From NCBI RefSeq assembly GCF_014648655.1, contig NZ_BMRN01000025.1:1-64000 (forward strand): a stretch of DNA of 64,000 nucleotides, given 5' to 3'. This document shows positions 1 to 9,123 of this stretch, piece after piece. This stretch comes from Streptomyces atratus (GTDB taxonomy: Bacteria > Actinomycetota > Actinomycetes > Streptomycetales > Streptomycetaceae). A program made the translations under genes and the position numbers. Position 1 is the first letter of the stretch. Every line of letters begins with the position of its first letter. A model generated the notes under the pieces. The model had not been told where the DNA came from. It saw nothing but the letters and a program-made list of their open reading frames with translations, and ran no database searches.

Positions 1-597
1 ATGCCGTTCGGGCGGCCCCTCGCCCTACTACCCGCCTTAGGATGTGACACAGCTCCTATGGGTGGCATCACATCCCCAGCGCCAAATCGGCGGTCTCGAC
101 GGGGCATCGGCGACGCGCGAGCCGGGGGCAGCCCTGCGCCGGTCGGACGTGGTGAGGCGAGGCGTCCGATCAGCGCAGGGAGACGGAGCGGCACGACCGG
201 CCCGGGCCCGCAGGCCGACCGAGCAGAAAAGGCGGAGGCCGATACCGGCTCACCGCCGAGTGGATCTGCTCGGCGGGCCACTCAGGGTGGCCGACCCCGC
301 AGCCGGCCGGCGTAATCCTTCGATGGAAAGCCCCTGTTCGTCCGGACGACCGGGTCACTCCTCGGAAAGAACCACCTGAGCCATACGCCGCGCCTCGTCG
401 GCCGAGTCGGCCTGCTGTCCCGGCCCGCGGCTCGGCGGTGCTGGGCGGCCTGGTCGCCGCCACCACGCTCACGCCGGGCCGGCAGCCGGCCGGCGCCTGA
501 CCGCCTAGCGTTCCGTACCGCTTTGCGCTCATCGAGCACCATCGCCCGCCGAGGCGCGCATCATCGAAGGAGGGGAGACCATCGACGAGGAGTGGCG
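1..597. other. Left-edge region with no supported gene
   Basis: I find no frame with a recognisable domain here. The open frames on both strands are Arg/Pro/Gly-rich, as out-of-frame reads of high-GC DNA usually are. The only clear signal is the ribosome binding site GAGGAG at 587-592 that serves the gene starting at 598. Confidence 0.5.
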
Positions 598-1899
598 ATG
601 AGGTTGTCGTTCCTTGAACCCCTCTACGCGGAGCCGGGCCCGTTCGCCTCCGTGTACCTGGACACCTCCCGAGACGTCGAGCATCCCGAGCGGGCCATCG
701 CGCTGCGCTGGCAGCGGCTGCGCGAGAGCCTGTCCCGTCAGGGATCGGACCGGGCGCTGCTGAACGTGCTGGAGGAGGTGGTCGGCGCCGACACAGAGGT
801 GCCGGGGGTGCACGGTCAGGCCATCTTCGCCGCCCACGGCACGCTCGTCCTGGACGGGGAGCTGCCCAGGCCGCCCGAGCACGACTCCGCGCGCTACAGC
901 ACCCTGCCGGACGCGATGCCCCTGGTCACCCAGCACGTTCCGGAGATCCCCTACATGGCCGTAGTCGTCCACTACGGCGGCCTTCCGACCGCCGAGACCC
1001 ACGGCTGGGTAACTCTGGAGGCGGAGACCGGCACCTGGCCCGCGTCCACCGTCACCGCGGGTGAGCGGCTGCACCGCAGGGTCGCGGTGGCGACCTGGCA
1101 CCGTACTTCCCTCCGGCTCGGCCACCGGCTGGACGAACAGGCGCGGCGCGCCCATGCAGACGCCGTCGTCGTGGGCGGGGACGAGTGGGCGTGCAACGTA
1201 CTGATCCGCCGCCTGCCGCACACCCTGCGGGACAAGGTCGTACGCGTGGGCGGCCGGACCCCCACCGACACCGGCCGCGCCCTGTTGGAGCCGCAGCTCG
1301 ACGGCGTCTTCCGCGGCCGCATGGCCGCGCACGACCGGGAACTCGTGGACATCTTCATCGGCCGGCGTGCCCTGGACGGACCCATGACGGAGGGGCTGGC
1401 CGCCACCGTCGCCGCCCTCCAGCGCGGCCAGGTCGCGGCACTGCTGCTGAACCGGCCGCCAGGGTCTTCGCTGCGGCTCTGGGCGGGCTCCCGGCCCACT
1501 CAGCTCGCCCTGACCGAGGCGGAGCTGATGTCCTTCGGCGTGCGGGCCCCGCGCGAGGAACGCGCCGACGAGGCCCTCGTCCGGGCCCTCGTCGGCACCC
1601 GTGCCGAGCTGGTCGTCGTACCGGAGAGCGAGCTGAGGCTGTACGAGGGCGTGGGTGCCCTGCTGCGGTACACGGACCCGGGGACCCCGTCCCGTCCTGA
1701 CGCCGGCACGCTGTGCCTCCCGGATCACGGGCCGCCCCTTGTGCCCGGCCGCCCCGGATCGCGCCGCGCGCGGAACGTGCCGACACTGGGCCGGAACGGC
1801 AGCGCGGCGGATGAGCGGCGGATGGGGCACATGGACAGGGACAGGAGCGGCGCGGAGGAGACGGGCTCTCGATCACCCCGCCCAAGACCTGGGCGGTAG
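598..1899 (+). CDS. Vms1/baeRF-type (Rv2629-like) protein
   Basis: The 433-residue protein resembles the actinobacterial Rv2629-like family, which carries a bacterial eRF1-like (baeRF) fold thought to act around ribosomes or peptidyl-tRNA under stress. Family-like stretches are SVYLDTSRD near the N terminus, the central VVVGGDEWACNVL and the late GVGALLRY. The ATG at 598 is chosen because GAGGAG lies 5 bases upstream; the frame itself opens earlier. Family members usually end soon after GVGALLRY. Here the frame continues about 70 residues in an Arg/Pro-rich tail overlapping the start of the adjacent FdhF relic, so the natural stop was probably lost or the tail is read-through. Family call is likely; exact function is not known. 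Confidence 0.75.
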   Translation: MRLSFLEPLYAEPGPFASVYLDTSRDVEHPERAIALRWQRLRESLSRQGSDRALLNVLEEVVGADTEVPGVHGQAIFAAHGTLVLDGELPRPPEHDSARYSTLPDAMPLVTQHVPEIPYMAVVVHYGGLPTAETHGWVTLEAETGTWPASTVTAGERLHRRVAVATWHRTSLRLGHRLDEQARRAHADAVVVGGDEWACNVLIRRLPHTLRDKVVRVGGRTPTDTGRALLEPQLDGVFRGRMAAHDRELVDIFIGRRALDGPMTEGLAATVAALQRGQVAALLLNRPPGSSLRLWAGSRPTQLALTEAELMSFGVRAPREERADEALVRALVGTRAELVVVPESELRLYEGVGALLRYTDPGTPSRPDAGTLCLPDHGPPLVPGRPGSRRARNVPTLGRNGSAADERRMGHMDRDRSGAEETGSRSPRPRPGR

Positions 1900-2291
1900 G
1901 CGTGCCGACGGTGGCCACCGCGCTGCGGTACTCCCTGGAGCAGACGACGGTCCGCCGTACGGCGCTGACGCTGCTCGACCTCAACCAGACCAAGGGCTTC
2001 GACTGGGGCATCCGCTCCCAGATGCCCATGGCGCGGTCGCCCCGCACATTGCTGTGGCCGCGCACGGGGCACACCGAGCGCCACGCGGAGGGCTTCCGGC
2101 TGATCGCCCACCCGACCGCACCCGGCTGCGCCGCCGCCTGCTGCCCGCAGACCAATGTCCTGGTGCCGCTGGACAGTACGGCCGGGATCAGCGACACGCC
2201 GACGTCGAAGGGGATCGTGGTCGGACCGGAACGCACCACGATCGGGGCCGCCGGCGCCACCGCCACGGCCCCGCGGTCCGATGGCCCGTAA
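1822..2291 (+). pseudogene. Collapsed FdhF/YdeP-type molybdopterin oxidoreductase relic
   Basis: Only the two ends of a family that is normally about 750 residues long remain. The N-terminal block reads ITPPKTWAVGVPTVATALRY then LNQTKGFD, where intact proteins continue into a Cys-rich CPGCAWP segment. After about 25 unrelated residues comes the C-terminal block GFRLIAHPTAPGCAA, NVLVPLDSTAGISDTPTSK. About 600 codons in between are missing. A plausible original start, ATG 1822 (MGHMDRDRSGAEE), lies in another frame, so a one-base shift near 1858-1860 also seems present. The frame stops at 2291, just inside the methyltransferase start. It is non-functional as an oxidoreductase: no metal-cofactor domain remains. 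Confidence 0.75.
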
Positions 2292-2925
2292 AAGGACCCC
2301 CGAGGACCTGGTCCGCGCGGCCCACGCCGTGGGCGTGACCGACGACCGTCTCCTGGAGGCCGTACGGAGCATCCCCCGGGCGGAATTCGTCCCCGCGGAC
2401 GAGGTGGCATCCGCGTACCGGGACACGCCCGTTCCGCTCCCCCACGGGCAGGTGACCACCCAGCCCTCGCTGATCGCCATGATGGTCTCCGCTCTCGGCC
2501 TCACCGGAGACGAACAGGTCCTGGAGGTCGGGACCGGATACGGCTGGCAGACCGCGCTGCTGGCCCGCTTGGCCGCGTACGTCGTCAGCGTCGAGCGCCG
2601 GCCCGACCTGGTCGACGAGGCCCGCCTGCGGCTGGCCGGGCAGGGCGTCGGCAATGCCGAGGTCGTACTCGGCGACGGGACCCTCGGAATGCCGACCCGT
2701 GCCCCGTACGACGCCGTCATCGTCTGCGCGGCCTTCCCGCGAGTGCCCGAGCCGCTCGTGGATCAGCTCCGCACCGGTGGCCGGCTCGTCCAGCCGATCG
2801 GGCAGGGCGGGCAGGAGCGCGTCGAGCTGTACGAGCGGCGGGCCCGCGGCCTGGTGCACCTCAGGACCGTCACCGCGGCCCGGTTCGTCCGGCTGTACGG
2901 CGTCCATGGCTACGACCAGCGGTGA
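2281..2925 (+). CDS. pcm: Protein-L-isoaspartate O-methyltransferase
   Basis: The 214-residue protein has the normal length and layout of PCMT, a cytoplasmic SAM-dependent enzyme that methylates isoaspartyl residues to repair aged proteins. The family signature TTQPSLIAMM near residue 60 is followed by the SAM-binding motif I EVGTGYGWQTALLA, an acidic residue ending the next strand (VVSVERRPDL) and a C-terminal GGRLVQPIG block. The start is ATG 2281, overlapping the end of the FdhF relic. It runs in the same direction as the genes before it. Its stop nearly meets that of the convergent PEBP gene, so no terminator fits between them. Confidence 0.9.
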   Translation: MARKRTPEDLVRAAHAVGVTDDRLLEAVRSIPRAEFVPADEVASAYRDTPVPLPHGQVTTQPSLIAMMVSALGLTGDEQVLEVGTGYGWQTALLARLAAYVVSVERRPDLVDEARLRLAGQGVGNAEVVLGDGTLGMPTRAPYDAVIVCAAFPRVPEPLVDQLRTGGRLVQPIGQGGQERVELYERRARGLVHLRTVTAARFVRLYGVHGYDQR

Positions 2926-2930
2926 CGCGC

Positions 2931-3383
2931 TCAGCGCTGATAGGTCCCGACCAGGGTGCCGGAGGCCAGCTCCCTGCCCTTCAGGGCACGGTGCACATCC
3001 TCGGCGCCCGGGTGGTCGTGCAGCGGCAGCGGCTCGGACAGGGCATACAGGCGGAAGAAGTAGCGGTGCGGCCCGTGCCCCGGTGGAGGCATCGGCCCTC
3101 CCCAGCCCACGCGGCCGAAGCCGTTGGGCCATGGCAGACCCCCGTGGGGCTTCTGGCCCTCCGCCGCCCCGGTGGTCCGCGGATCGATGCCGGTCACCAG
3201 CCAGTGCAGGAAGGTCGTCCCCGGCGCGTCCGGGTCCTCGCACAGGAGCACCAGCTCCGTGGCCTCGTGGGGCACCCCCGACCAGGTCAGGGGCGGTGAG
3301 ATGTTCTCACCCTCCCCGCTGTACCGACGGGGGATCACCGTTTTGTCGTCGAACGCGGTGCTGCTGAGTTCAATTCTGCTCAT
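2931..3383 (-). CDS. PEBP family protein (YbhB/YbcL type)
   Basis: The protein is about 150 residues and belongs to the phosphatidylethanolamine-binding/Raf-kinase-inhibitor-like family. The family motifs DPDAPGTTFLHW and GPHRYFFRLYALS are both present; they form the anion-binding pocket in known structures. There is no signal peptide, so it is probably cytoplasmic. The start is taken at ATG 3383 (MSRIELSS), as in relatives; an in-frame ATG at 3395 is possible and neither has a strong ribosome binding site. The cellular role of bacterial members is poorly known. Confidence 0.87.
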   Translation of the reverse strand: MSRIELSSTAFDDKTVIPRRYSGEGENISPPLTWSGVPHEATELVLLCEDPDAPGTTFLHWLVTGIDPRTTGAAEGQKPHGGLPWPNGFGRVGWGGPMPPPGHGPHRYFFRLYALSEPLPLHDHPGAEDVHRALKGRELASGTLVGTYQR

Positions 3384-3494
3384 GCGCGCCGCCATACCCG
3401 CAACGGCGGCACCGGCACCGGTCCGCACCCCCAAAACCCCCGTTCGGCCGAGCCCACCCGGGCCGCCTCCGGAAGCGGGGGTAAAGATGGCAGT

Positions 3495-4037
3495 GTGCCG
3501 ACAAGGATCCTGCTCGAGGGCCGCCCCGGCGCGGGCAAGACGACCGCCGTCCGTCGGCTGGCCGCGCTGCTGCCCACCGACGTGGTCACCGGCTTCACCA
3601 CACAGGAGATCCGGCAATCCGGCGCCCGCGTCGGTTTCGCCCTGGAAACCCTGGCAGGCCGGCGGGAGGTGCTCGCCCATGTCGACCTGCCCGGTCCGCC
3701 ACGGGTAGGGAAATACGGCGTCGACCTGGGCGTCATGGAACGACTGGCGCTGCCGTCGCTTCAGCCGGCAGGAACCGAGGAGGCGACGGGGCGGCTGGTG
3801 CTCATCGACGAGCTGGGACGGATGGAACTGGCGTGCACGGCGTTCCGGCACGCGGTCGACGCGCTGCTCGTCGCAGAGGTCGACGTCGTCGCCACGGTCC
3901 ACACGCACCGCGATCCGTTCACCGACGCCCTCAAGCGGCGCGCCGACATCGAGGTCGTCCAGCTCACGCCGGCAAACCGGGACGTCCTGCCGGGGGAGCT
4001 CGCGGCCCGGCTGCAGCAGCCTCCCTCTCACGGATGA
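3495..4037 (+). CDS. THEP1-family nucleoside-triphosphatase
   Basis: The 180-residue protein starts with a P-loop (EGRPGAGKTT, residues 8-17), has a Walker B-like VLIDELGRMEL and a conserved late ATVHTHRDPF. This matches the THEP1 (DUF265) family of small NTP hydrolases with broad nucleotide specificity. The start is GTG 3495; no strong ribosome binding site is visible. It is divergent from the PEBP gene with about 110 bases between, which must hold promoters for both. The family is typically archaeal and thermophilic but scattered in bacteria; the physiological role is unclear. Confidence 0.8.
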   Translation: MPTRILLEGRPGAGKTTAVRRLAALLPTDVVTGFTTQEIRQSGARVGFALETLAGRREVLAHVDLPGPPRVGKYGVDLGVMERLALPSLQPAGTEEATGRLVLIDELGRMELACTAFRHAVDALLVAEVDVVATVHTHRDPFTDALKRRADIEVVQLTPANRDVLPGELAARLQQPPSHG

Positions 4038-4129
4038 GAGGCCGACCTCGCCGGCTGCGCAGGCGACCGAGTGAGCCGCTGAGGTGTCCGCACGGCAAGG
4101 AAAGCGGCCGGCGTCCCGTGCCGCCCGGG

Positions 4130-6373
4130 TCAGCCCGACCTCGGCGGCTTCTGCGCGTCGAAGGCGAAGAGCGTGTTCTTGGCCGCGGCCACGATCACCG
4201 CACGCCCCGCAACGGTCACGCGCGGGCTTGCGCCCTGCTCACCCGTCAAACCATCGGCCTGCGGGTCTGTTGTCCACAGGGGTTTGCCATCGTACGGCGA
4301 CAGCGCGACCACCCGGCCGGTGGCCGAGCTGAAATACAGCGCGTCGGCTCCCGCAACGGGACCCGACGCACCCTCCACGCTTGTCTGCCGCGACCACTTC
4401 TTCCGGCCGGTCGCGGGGTCGAGCGCTGTGACGAGACCGGTCTGCCCGCTCACGTAGACAGTGCCGTCCGCCATGCCGGGCGTCCCCGCGTATGTCTTGG
4501 CCAGTCGGGAGTACGTGACCTGCCGCGAGGCCGGGTCGACCCGCGCCACCCCGTCGTAGCCGGCCAGCGCCGTTCCCTCCATGTGTCCCTGAAGGAGTAC
4601 GAGCCTGCCGTTGGCGACGCCCATCGGCACGGCGGGGCCGTCGACCGCGATGGGCCCGCCCAGTGTCCCCGAGGCGCGGTCGACCGTGTACAGGGTGGGG
4701 TGGCGCACCTCCGAGGCATCCACCTCCGCACCCATCGCGCACATCGCGAAGAGCTGTGGGCCCACCGGGACGGGAGCGCACTGCGTACCCGCGGGAAACG
4801 GCGTCGTCCAGGCGACCTCACCGCTGTGCGCGTCCCGGGCCTCGAAGCGGGAGTTGGAAGCGTCGACCGTCACGACGGCGGAGCCGACCACAATGGCGTC
4901 CTGAGTTCGACCCGTGACGGCCATCGACTGGGCGCCGGACGGCACGGACCACAGCTCCCGGCCGTTGTTCGCGTCGATGGCCACCACCTCGCTGGGAGGG
5001 TCCTGCGGGGCGTCCTGGGCGGCGAAGCGGTAACCGAGCACCGTGTCGTCGGTGGCGCCCACCAGGTGCATGCCCTGGACGGGGACGCCGGGACTCTTCG
5101 CCGTCCACACCCGCGAGCCGTCCAGGGCCCTGATACGGGTCGCGACAACACCGCCGCCCCCGCAGAACAGCGCGTCGCCGCGCGCGACGCAACGCAGTTC
5201 GTCGGGGATGTCCTCGCTCCCGCCCTGCACGGTCTTGCGCCACGGCTCGAAGCCGTCCGGAAGTGCGGCACCCGGCGCCGCAACGCTGTTGCCCTTGTCG
5301 CCACCGCTGTTCCCCCCGAAGCCGCCCGCCTTCAGTGCGGCGACTCCCCCGCCGATCGCTGCCACCGCGACCGCGGCCGCGAGCACAGGACGCCATCGGC
5401 GACGCAGACGGCGGCCGATGGGGGTGCCGGTGCTCCCTGTATCGGGACCGGCCGGGGTGGTGGTCGGGGCAGTCTGCGCCGGGGTGGCCCGCGTCGCGAA
5501 GTCATGCTGGGTGATCACGTCGCGGGTGCAGCCCGCGCCAACCCCGTTCGCGTCGGTCCCACCGAGGTCGGCCGGCAGGTCCCGCAGCAGCACGAGGAGT
5601 TCGTCCACCGAGGGGCGCCTCTTGGGCTCCTTGTCCAGGCACGACTCGACGACCGCGCGCAAAGCCACCGGCACGGCACCCAGCGACGGCTCCTCGTGCA
5701 CCACCTGATACGCCGTCATGTATGGGCTGTCCGCGTCGAAGGGCCCGCGGCCCGTCGCTGAGTACACCAACAGCGTCCCCAGCGAGAAGACATCGGACCG
5801 CGGCCCCACACCACGCGGCGCCTGCAACTGCTCCGGCGACATGAAGGGCGGCGTGCCGATGACGCGCCCCGTCATCGTCAGCGTCTGCTGGTCCACGGCG
5901 CGTGAAATGCCGAAGTCGATGACGCGCGGGCCCTCGGGCGAGAGCACGACGTTCGAGGGCTTCAGGTCACGGTGGACGACCCCCACCCGGTGGATGTCGC
6001 GCAGCGCCTCCGCCAGCCCGATGGCGAGCCTCCTCAGCTCCGCTCCGTTCAGCGGGCCCTTCGTGGCGATGTGCTGGGCGAGCGTGTGCCCCTCGATATA
6101 GGTCGTCGCCATCCACGGCTGCTCGGCCTCAGGGGCAGCGTCGACCACGGCGGCGGTGAACGCGCCGCTCACCCGCCTCGCCGCCGCCACCTCCTGCCGG
6201 AAACGGATACGGAACTCGTCGTCCCCCGCGAACTGCTGGTGAATCAGTTTGATCGCGACAGGTCGCCCCGAACTCGTACGGGCCAGAAAGACCGTGCCCA
6301 TGCCACCCGAGCCGAGCCGCGCCTCAAGCGGATAGCCGCCGATCTCGACTGGATCACCTCCGCGCAGCGACAC
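4130..6373 (-). CDS. Membrane Ser/Thr protein kinase with extracellular PQQ-repeat domain
   Basis: The 747-residue protein has three parts. Residues about 10-270 are an active-looking Hanks kinase: glycine loop LGSGGMGTVF, VAIK lysine, catalytic VVHRDLKPSNVV, DFG and SPEQ. A low-complexity Thr/Pro linker follows, then one TM helix (VLAAAVAVAAIGGGVAAL). The last roughly 400 residues are PQQ/beta-propeller repeats with patterns such as DANNGRELW, DPATGRKKW and SPYDGKPLW, expected outside the cell. Such receptors sense an external signal and phosphorylate cytoplasmic Ser/Thr targets. GTG 6373 is chosen because GGGAGG lies 9 bases upstream; the frame is open further upstream without conserved sequence. 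Confidence 0.92.
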   Translation of the reverse strand: MSLRGGDPVEIGGYPLEARLGSGGMGTVFLARTSSGRPVAIKLIHQQFAGDDEFRIRFRQEVAAARRVSGAFTAAVVDAAPEAEQPWMATTYIEGHTLAQHIATKGPLNGAELRRLAIGLAEALRDIHRVGVVHRDLKPSNVVLSPEGPRVIDFGISRAVDQQTLTMTGRVIGTPPFMSPEQLQAPRGVGPRSDVFSLGTLLVYSATGRGPFDADSPYMTAYQVVHEEPSLGAVPVALRAVVESCLDKEPKRRPSVDELLVLLRDLPADLGGTDANGVGAGCTRDVITQHDFATRATPAQTAPTTTPAGPDTGSTGTPIGRRLRRRWRPVLAAAVAVAAIGGGVAALKAGGFGGNSGGDKGNSVAAPGAALPDGFEPWRKTVQGGSEDIPDELRCVARGDALFCGGGGVVATRIRALDGSRVWTAKSPGVPVQGMHLVGATDDTVLGYRFAAQDAPQDPPSEVVAIDANNGRELWSVPSGAQSMAVTGRTQDAIVVGSAVVTVDASNSRFEARDAHSGEVAWTTPFPAGTQCAPVPVGPQLFAMCAMGAEVDASEVRHPTLYTVDRASGTLGGPIAVDGPAVPMGVANGRLVLLQGHMEGTALAGYDGVARVDPASRQVTYSRLAKTYAGTPGMADGTVYVSGQTGLVTALDPATGRKKWSRQTSVEGASGPVAGADALYFSSATGRVVALSPYDGKPLWTTDPQADGLTGEQGASPRVTVAGRAVIVAAAKNTLFAFDAQKPPRSG

Positions 6374-7190
6374 TCTTCCCGACCTCCCGTCCCCCGTGTA
6401 CCTCTGCCGACACGGACCTGCGTATCTGTCCTGCACACAAACTAGCCGCAGGGCAGTACGGCAGAGCAAAGCGGGTGACGAACAGGGAGCCCTGGGCTGC
6501 TCCCGTGCCGCACATGGACCACCTGGACCGCACAGGACACGATCTGCAACCTGTGCCATGTGGTACCGCAAAAGCACTCCGACCGGCCTTCGGCCCCGAT
6601 CACCAGCGACCACCTGCCGAGATCCGGACCAGGAGCGGATCAACTCGGCCGCACATCAGGAATTTTCATTCGTTGCCGCAGGCCAGAAGAGGCTGAGGTC
6701 GCGTACCACCAAGAGACAAAGGACCTGCTGGCCGCCTTCGCCCACCATGCGGCGGCAACGCGCGCTGCTCATTTGGTGCGGCCGGACTTCCCCTCTACGG
6801 TCCCACCGAAGCGATCGACTGACCGACGAAGCTCAGGCGCACCTGACGGTCCGCATTATCGACGTTCGTGTCCACCAACCTCCGTTAAGGCAACTGCCAA
6901 GGTACTCGATCGCTCCCTCGACGTGGCGCCTCATCGAGAAGATGACGCATTAAGCGGGAACGAACATAGCTGCAGGTCAACGCAGGTATGCGGCCGCGCC
7001 AAGCGCCCTTTCGGGCATCTGGAGCGTTCACAACCGGTCAGAGGAGCACTCCTGTCGGAGCCGAAGCCCGTCCACCCCGGCCCTCTCTCGGACGGCGTCA
7101 GGTAGACGAGCTACGCCCCCGCCAGGGTCCCACGACGGCGCAGGCGAGCTCCGTCCTCCAGGCGTGCTGGAGAGGGCCTGTCAAACGAAC
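6374..7190. other. Intergenic remnant DNA left of the IS element
   Basis: There is no intact gene in about 800 bases. The kinase promoter must lie at its left end. The middle holds the first copy of the yjbQ-end repeat (separate entry). The rest, 6950-7190, gives only out-of-frame-looking translations. I take it as decayed island DNA. Confidence 0.5.
6702..6945 (-). repeat. yjbQ 3'-end direct repeat, copy 1
   Basis: On the minus strand this encodes VDTNVDNADRQVRLSFVG, the C-terminal end of a YjbQ-family protein, with CAG replacing the expected TAG stop. To the right it breaks from the gene into sequence shared with copy 2: ACCTCCGTTAAG at about 6879, continuing loosely to a GAAGATG block near 6940. 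To the left (6702-6815) it matches the downstream flank of the intact gene (copy 3) at about four of five bases, including CTCATTTGGTGCGGCCGG. This arrangement is what integration at the 3' end of a gene leaves behind. Confidence 0.75.
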
Positions 7191-8820
7191 GGCTCTGGCC
7201 CGTACTAGGTGGTGACGTTGAGTAGCTATCCGTGATCACGATCTTGTGATGGATGTCAACTCCCTTATGGTCACGGTGTTTCCGGGGCTGTCGGTGCTGG
7301 TCGTCGAGGACGTGGCGGACGGCGGTGACGCGGTGGCGATCACGGCCCGCACCCTGGATGTGGCGGTGCCATGTCCGGAGTGCGGGACTCCGACGGCGAA
7401 GGTGCACGGGCACCACGGCCGGACGGTGACGGACGTGCCGGTCGACGGCCGCCAGGTTGTCGTCCACCTGCGCGTACGGCGGCTGGTCTGCCCTGTCCCG
7501 GGCTGCCGGCGGCAGACCTTCCGCGAGCAGATTCCCGGACTGCTGGAGCGCCATCAGCGCCGCACAGTGCGGCTGGCCGACCAGATATCCCAGGTGGCGC
7601 GGGAGTTATGCGGCTGGCCGGCCGCGCCTCGCCGGTCTGCTGGCTGTGCCCGTTTCCCGCAGCACTGCGCTGCGCTATCTGCGGCGCCTGCCGCTGCCGC
7701 ATCAAGCGGTCCTGCGGGTGATCGGCGTGGACGACTTCGCCCTGCGCCGCCGGCATCGATACGCCACGATCATCACGGACGCCGAGACCGGCGGACGCGT
7801 CGCGGTCCTGCCCGACCGTGAGGCGGCCACCCTGGAGTCCTGGCTGCGGGAGCACGGCAGCGGTGTCGAGGTCGTATGCCGGCACGGATCAGCCACCTAC
7901 GCCGAGGCCGTCCGTTGCGCTCTGCCCGACGCGGTGCAGGTCAGCGACCGATGGCACCTCTGGCACAACCTCTGCGCCAAAGTCCTGCTCGAGGTCCGCG
8001 CGCACGCCGACTGCTGGGCTACCATCAACCCGCCCCGCCCCGGCGGAGTACGCGAGCAGACCACCCGCGAACGCTGGAACAAGGTCCACGATCTCCTCGG
8101 CCAGGGCGTCGGCCTGCTCGACTGCTCCCGCCGCCTCAACCTGGCCCTGAATACCGTCAAACGGTATGCCCGCATGCCCGAACCCCAGGCCCTGCGCATC
8201 GTCCCCGCCTACCGACCCACCCTCGTCGACCCCTACCGCGACCACTTCCGCGAACGGCGCCAGGCCGACTCCGCAGTCCCCGTCACCCAACTGCTGCGAG
8301 AGATCCAAGAGTTGGGCTACACCGGCAGCGCCAACTTGTTGGTTCGCTACCTCAACCAGGGTCGCGCCGAAGGCGACCGCCCCGTAACCACGCCGCGTCA
8401 TGCCAGCCGTCTCCTACTCACCGACCCCGAGAATCTGCGCCCGAAGGAAACGGCCCTGTTGGAGAAGATCGCCGCGACCTGCCCGGAGATGACCGCGCTC
8501 ACCGATCTCGTACGCGGCTTCGCCGCCCTGCTGAAACCGGCCGAGGGCAACGATGTGAAACTTACCGGGTGGATCACCACCGCCCGCGCCGTCGACCTGC
8601 CGCACCTGCGCAGTCTCACCAACGACCTCGAAATCGAGCGGGCCGCCGTGGACGCCGACCTCACCTTGCCGTACCACAACGGCCGCACCGAAGGCGTCAA
8701 CACCCGCGCCAAGAGGATCACGAGACAGATGCACGGACGCGCCGGAATCGACCTCCTCCGCCACCGGATCCTCCTGCCCTGACGGACACCCAGCGTCACC
8801 ACCGACTACGTGCCAGAGCC
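7191..8820 (+). mobile_element. ISL3-family insertion sequence with both ends
   Basis: The element is 1630 bp. Its ends are imperfect inverted repeats of about 37 bases beginning GGCTCTGGC (7191 rightward; 8820 leftward) and sharing GGTGGTGACG further in. GGCTCT ends are typical of ISL3. The 8-base flanks are AAACGAAC (7183-7190) and GAACGATT (8821-8828). They agree at positions 2-6 only, so any 8-bp target duplication is eroded. It carries one transposase gene, now frameshifted, and lies between yjbQ-end copy 1 and the four-gene operon. Confidence 0.85.
7246..8782 (+). pseudogene. ISL3-family transposase, frameshifted
   Basis: Two frames together give one ISL3 transposase of about 510 residues. 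The first (from GTG 7246 or ATG 7249) carries the N-terminal zinc-finger pattern CPECGTPTAKVHGHH and CPVPGCRRQTF, and continues to VARELCG at about 7612. The second picks up at about 7615-7640 with LAGLLAVPVSRSTALR and carries the DDE core: GVDDFALRRRHRY, VSDRWHLWHNL and the C-terminal NGRTEGVNTRAKRITRQMHG. ISL3 transposases are made from one continuous frame, so this is a disabling mutation (or a sequencing error) rather than programmed shifting. The catalytic domain itself looks well preserved, suggesting recent inactivation. Confidence 0.85.
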
Positions 8821-9123
8821 GAACGATTTACAGTCCCGGCGAACGGCGAACCCCAACAAGAAACGATTTTGCCGCGCTTAAACGCCAAGCGAAGTTGCTA
8901 ACCCTCGACTCCGTGAGTCTCCCTTGAGGCAACCGTCGACGAGGCGCTGGATTGGCTCGTTCCTTACTGTTCCGGCAGCGGGCGTCATCAGGCGAGGCCG
9001 ACTCACGAATACGCTTCGATGGGCCAGGCTAGAGTGCTCGTTCTTGCTGCTTCCCACGCTGAGCGGGACGACAGCCGGGAGTGACGAGGTTCAGTCTCAG
9101 ACCTGTGAAGGTGAGGGTTTCTG
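8821..9123. other. Leader/promoter region of the four-gene operon
   Basis: These 303 bases between the IS right end and the first operon gene contain no recognisable coding sequence. They must hold the operon promoter if it is not supplied by the IS. GAAGGTGAGG at 9107-9116 is the likely ribosome binding site of the TTG start at 9124. Confidence 0.5.

Noticed and set aside
7600..7640. Programmed frameshift in the ISL3 transposase
   Set aside because: No slippery heptamer or stimulatory structure is evident and ISL3 is not known to use frameshifting.
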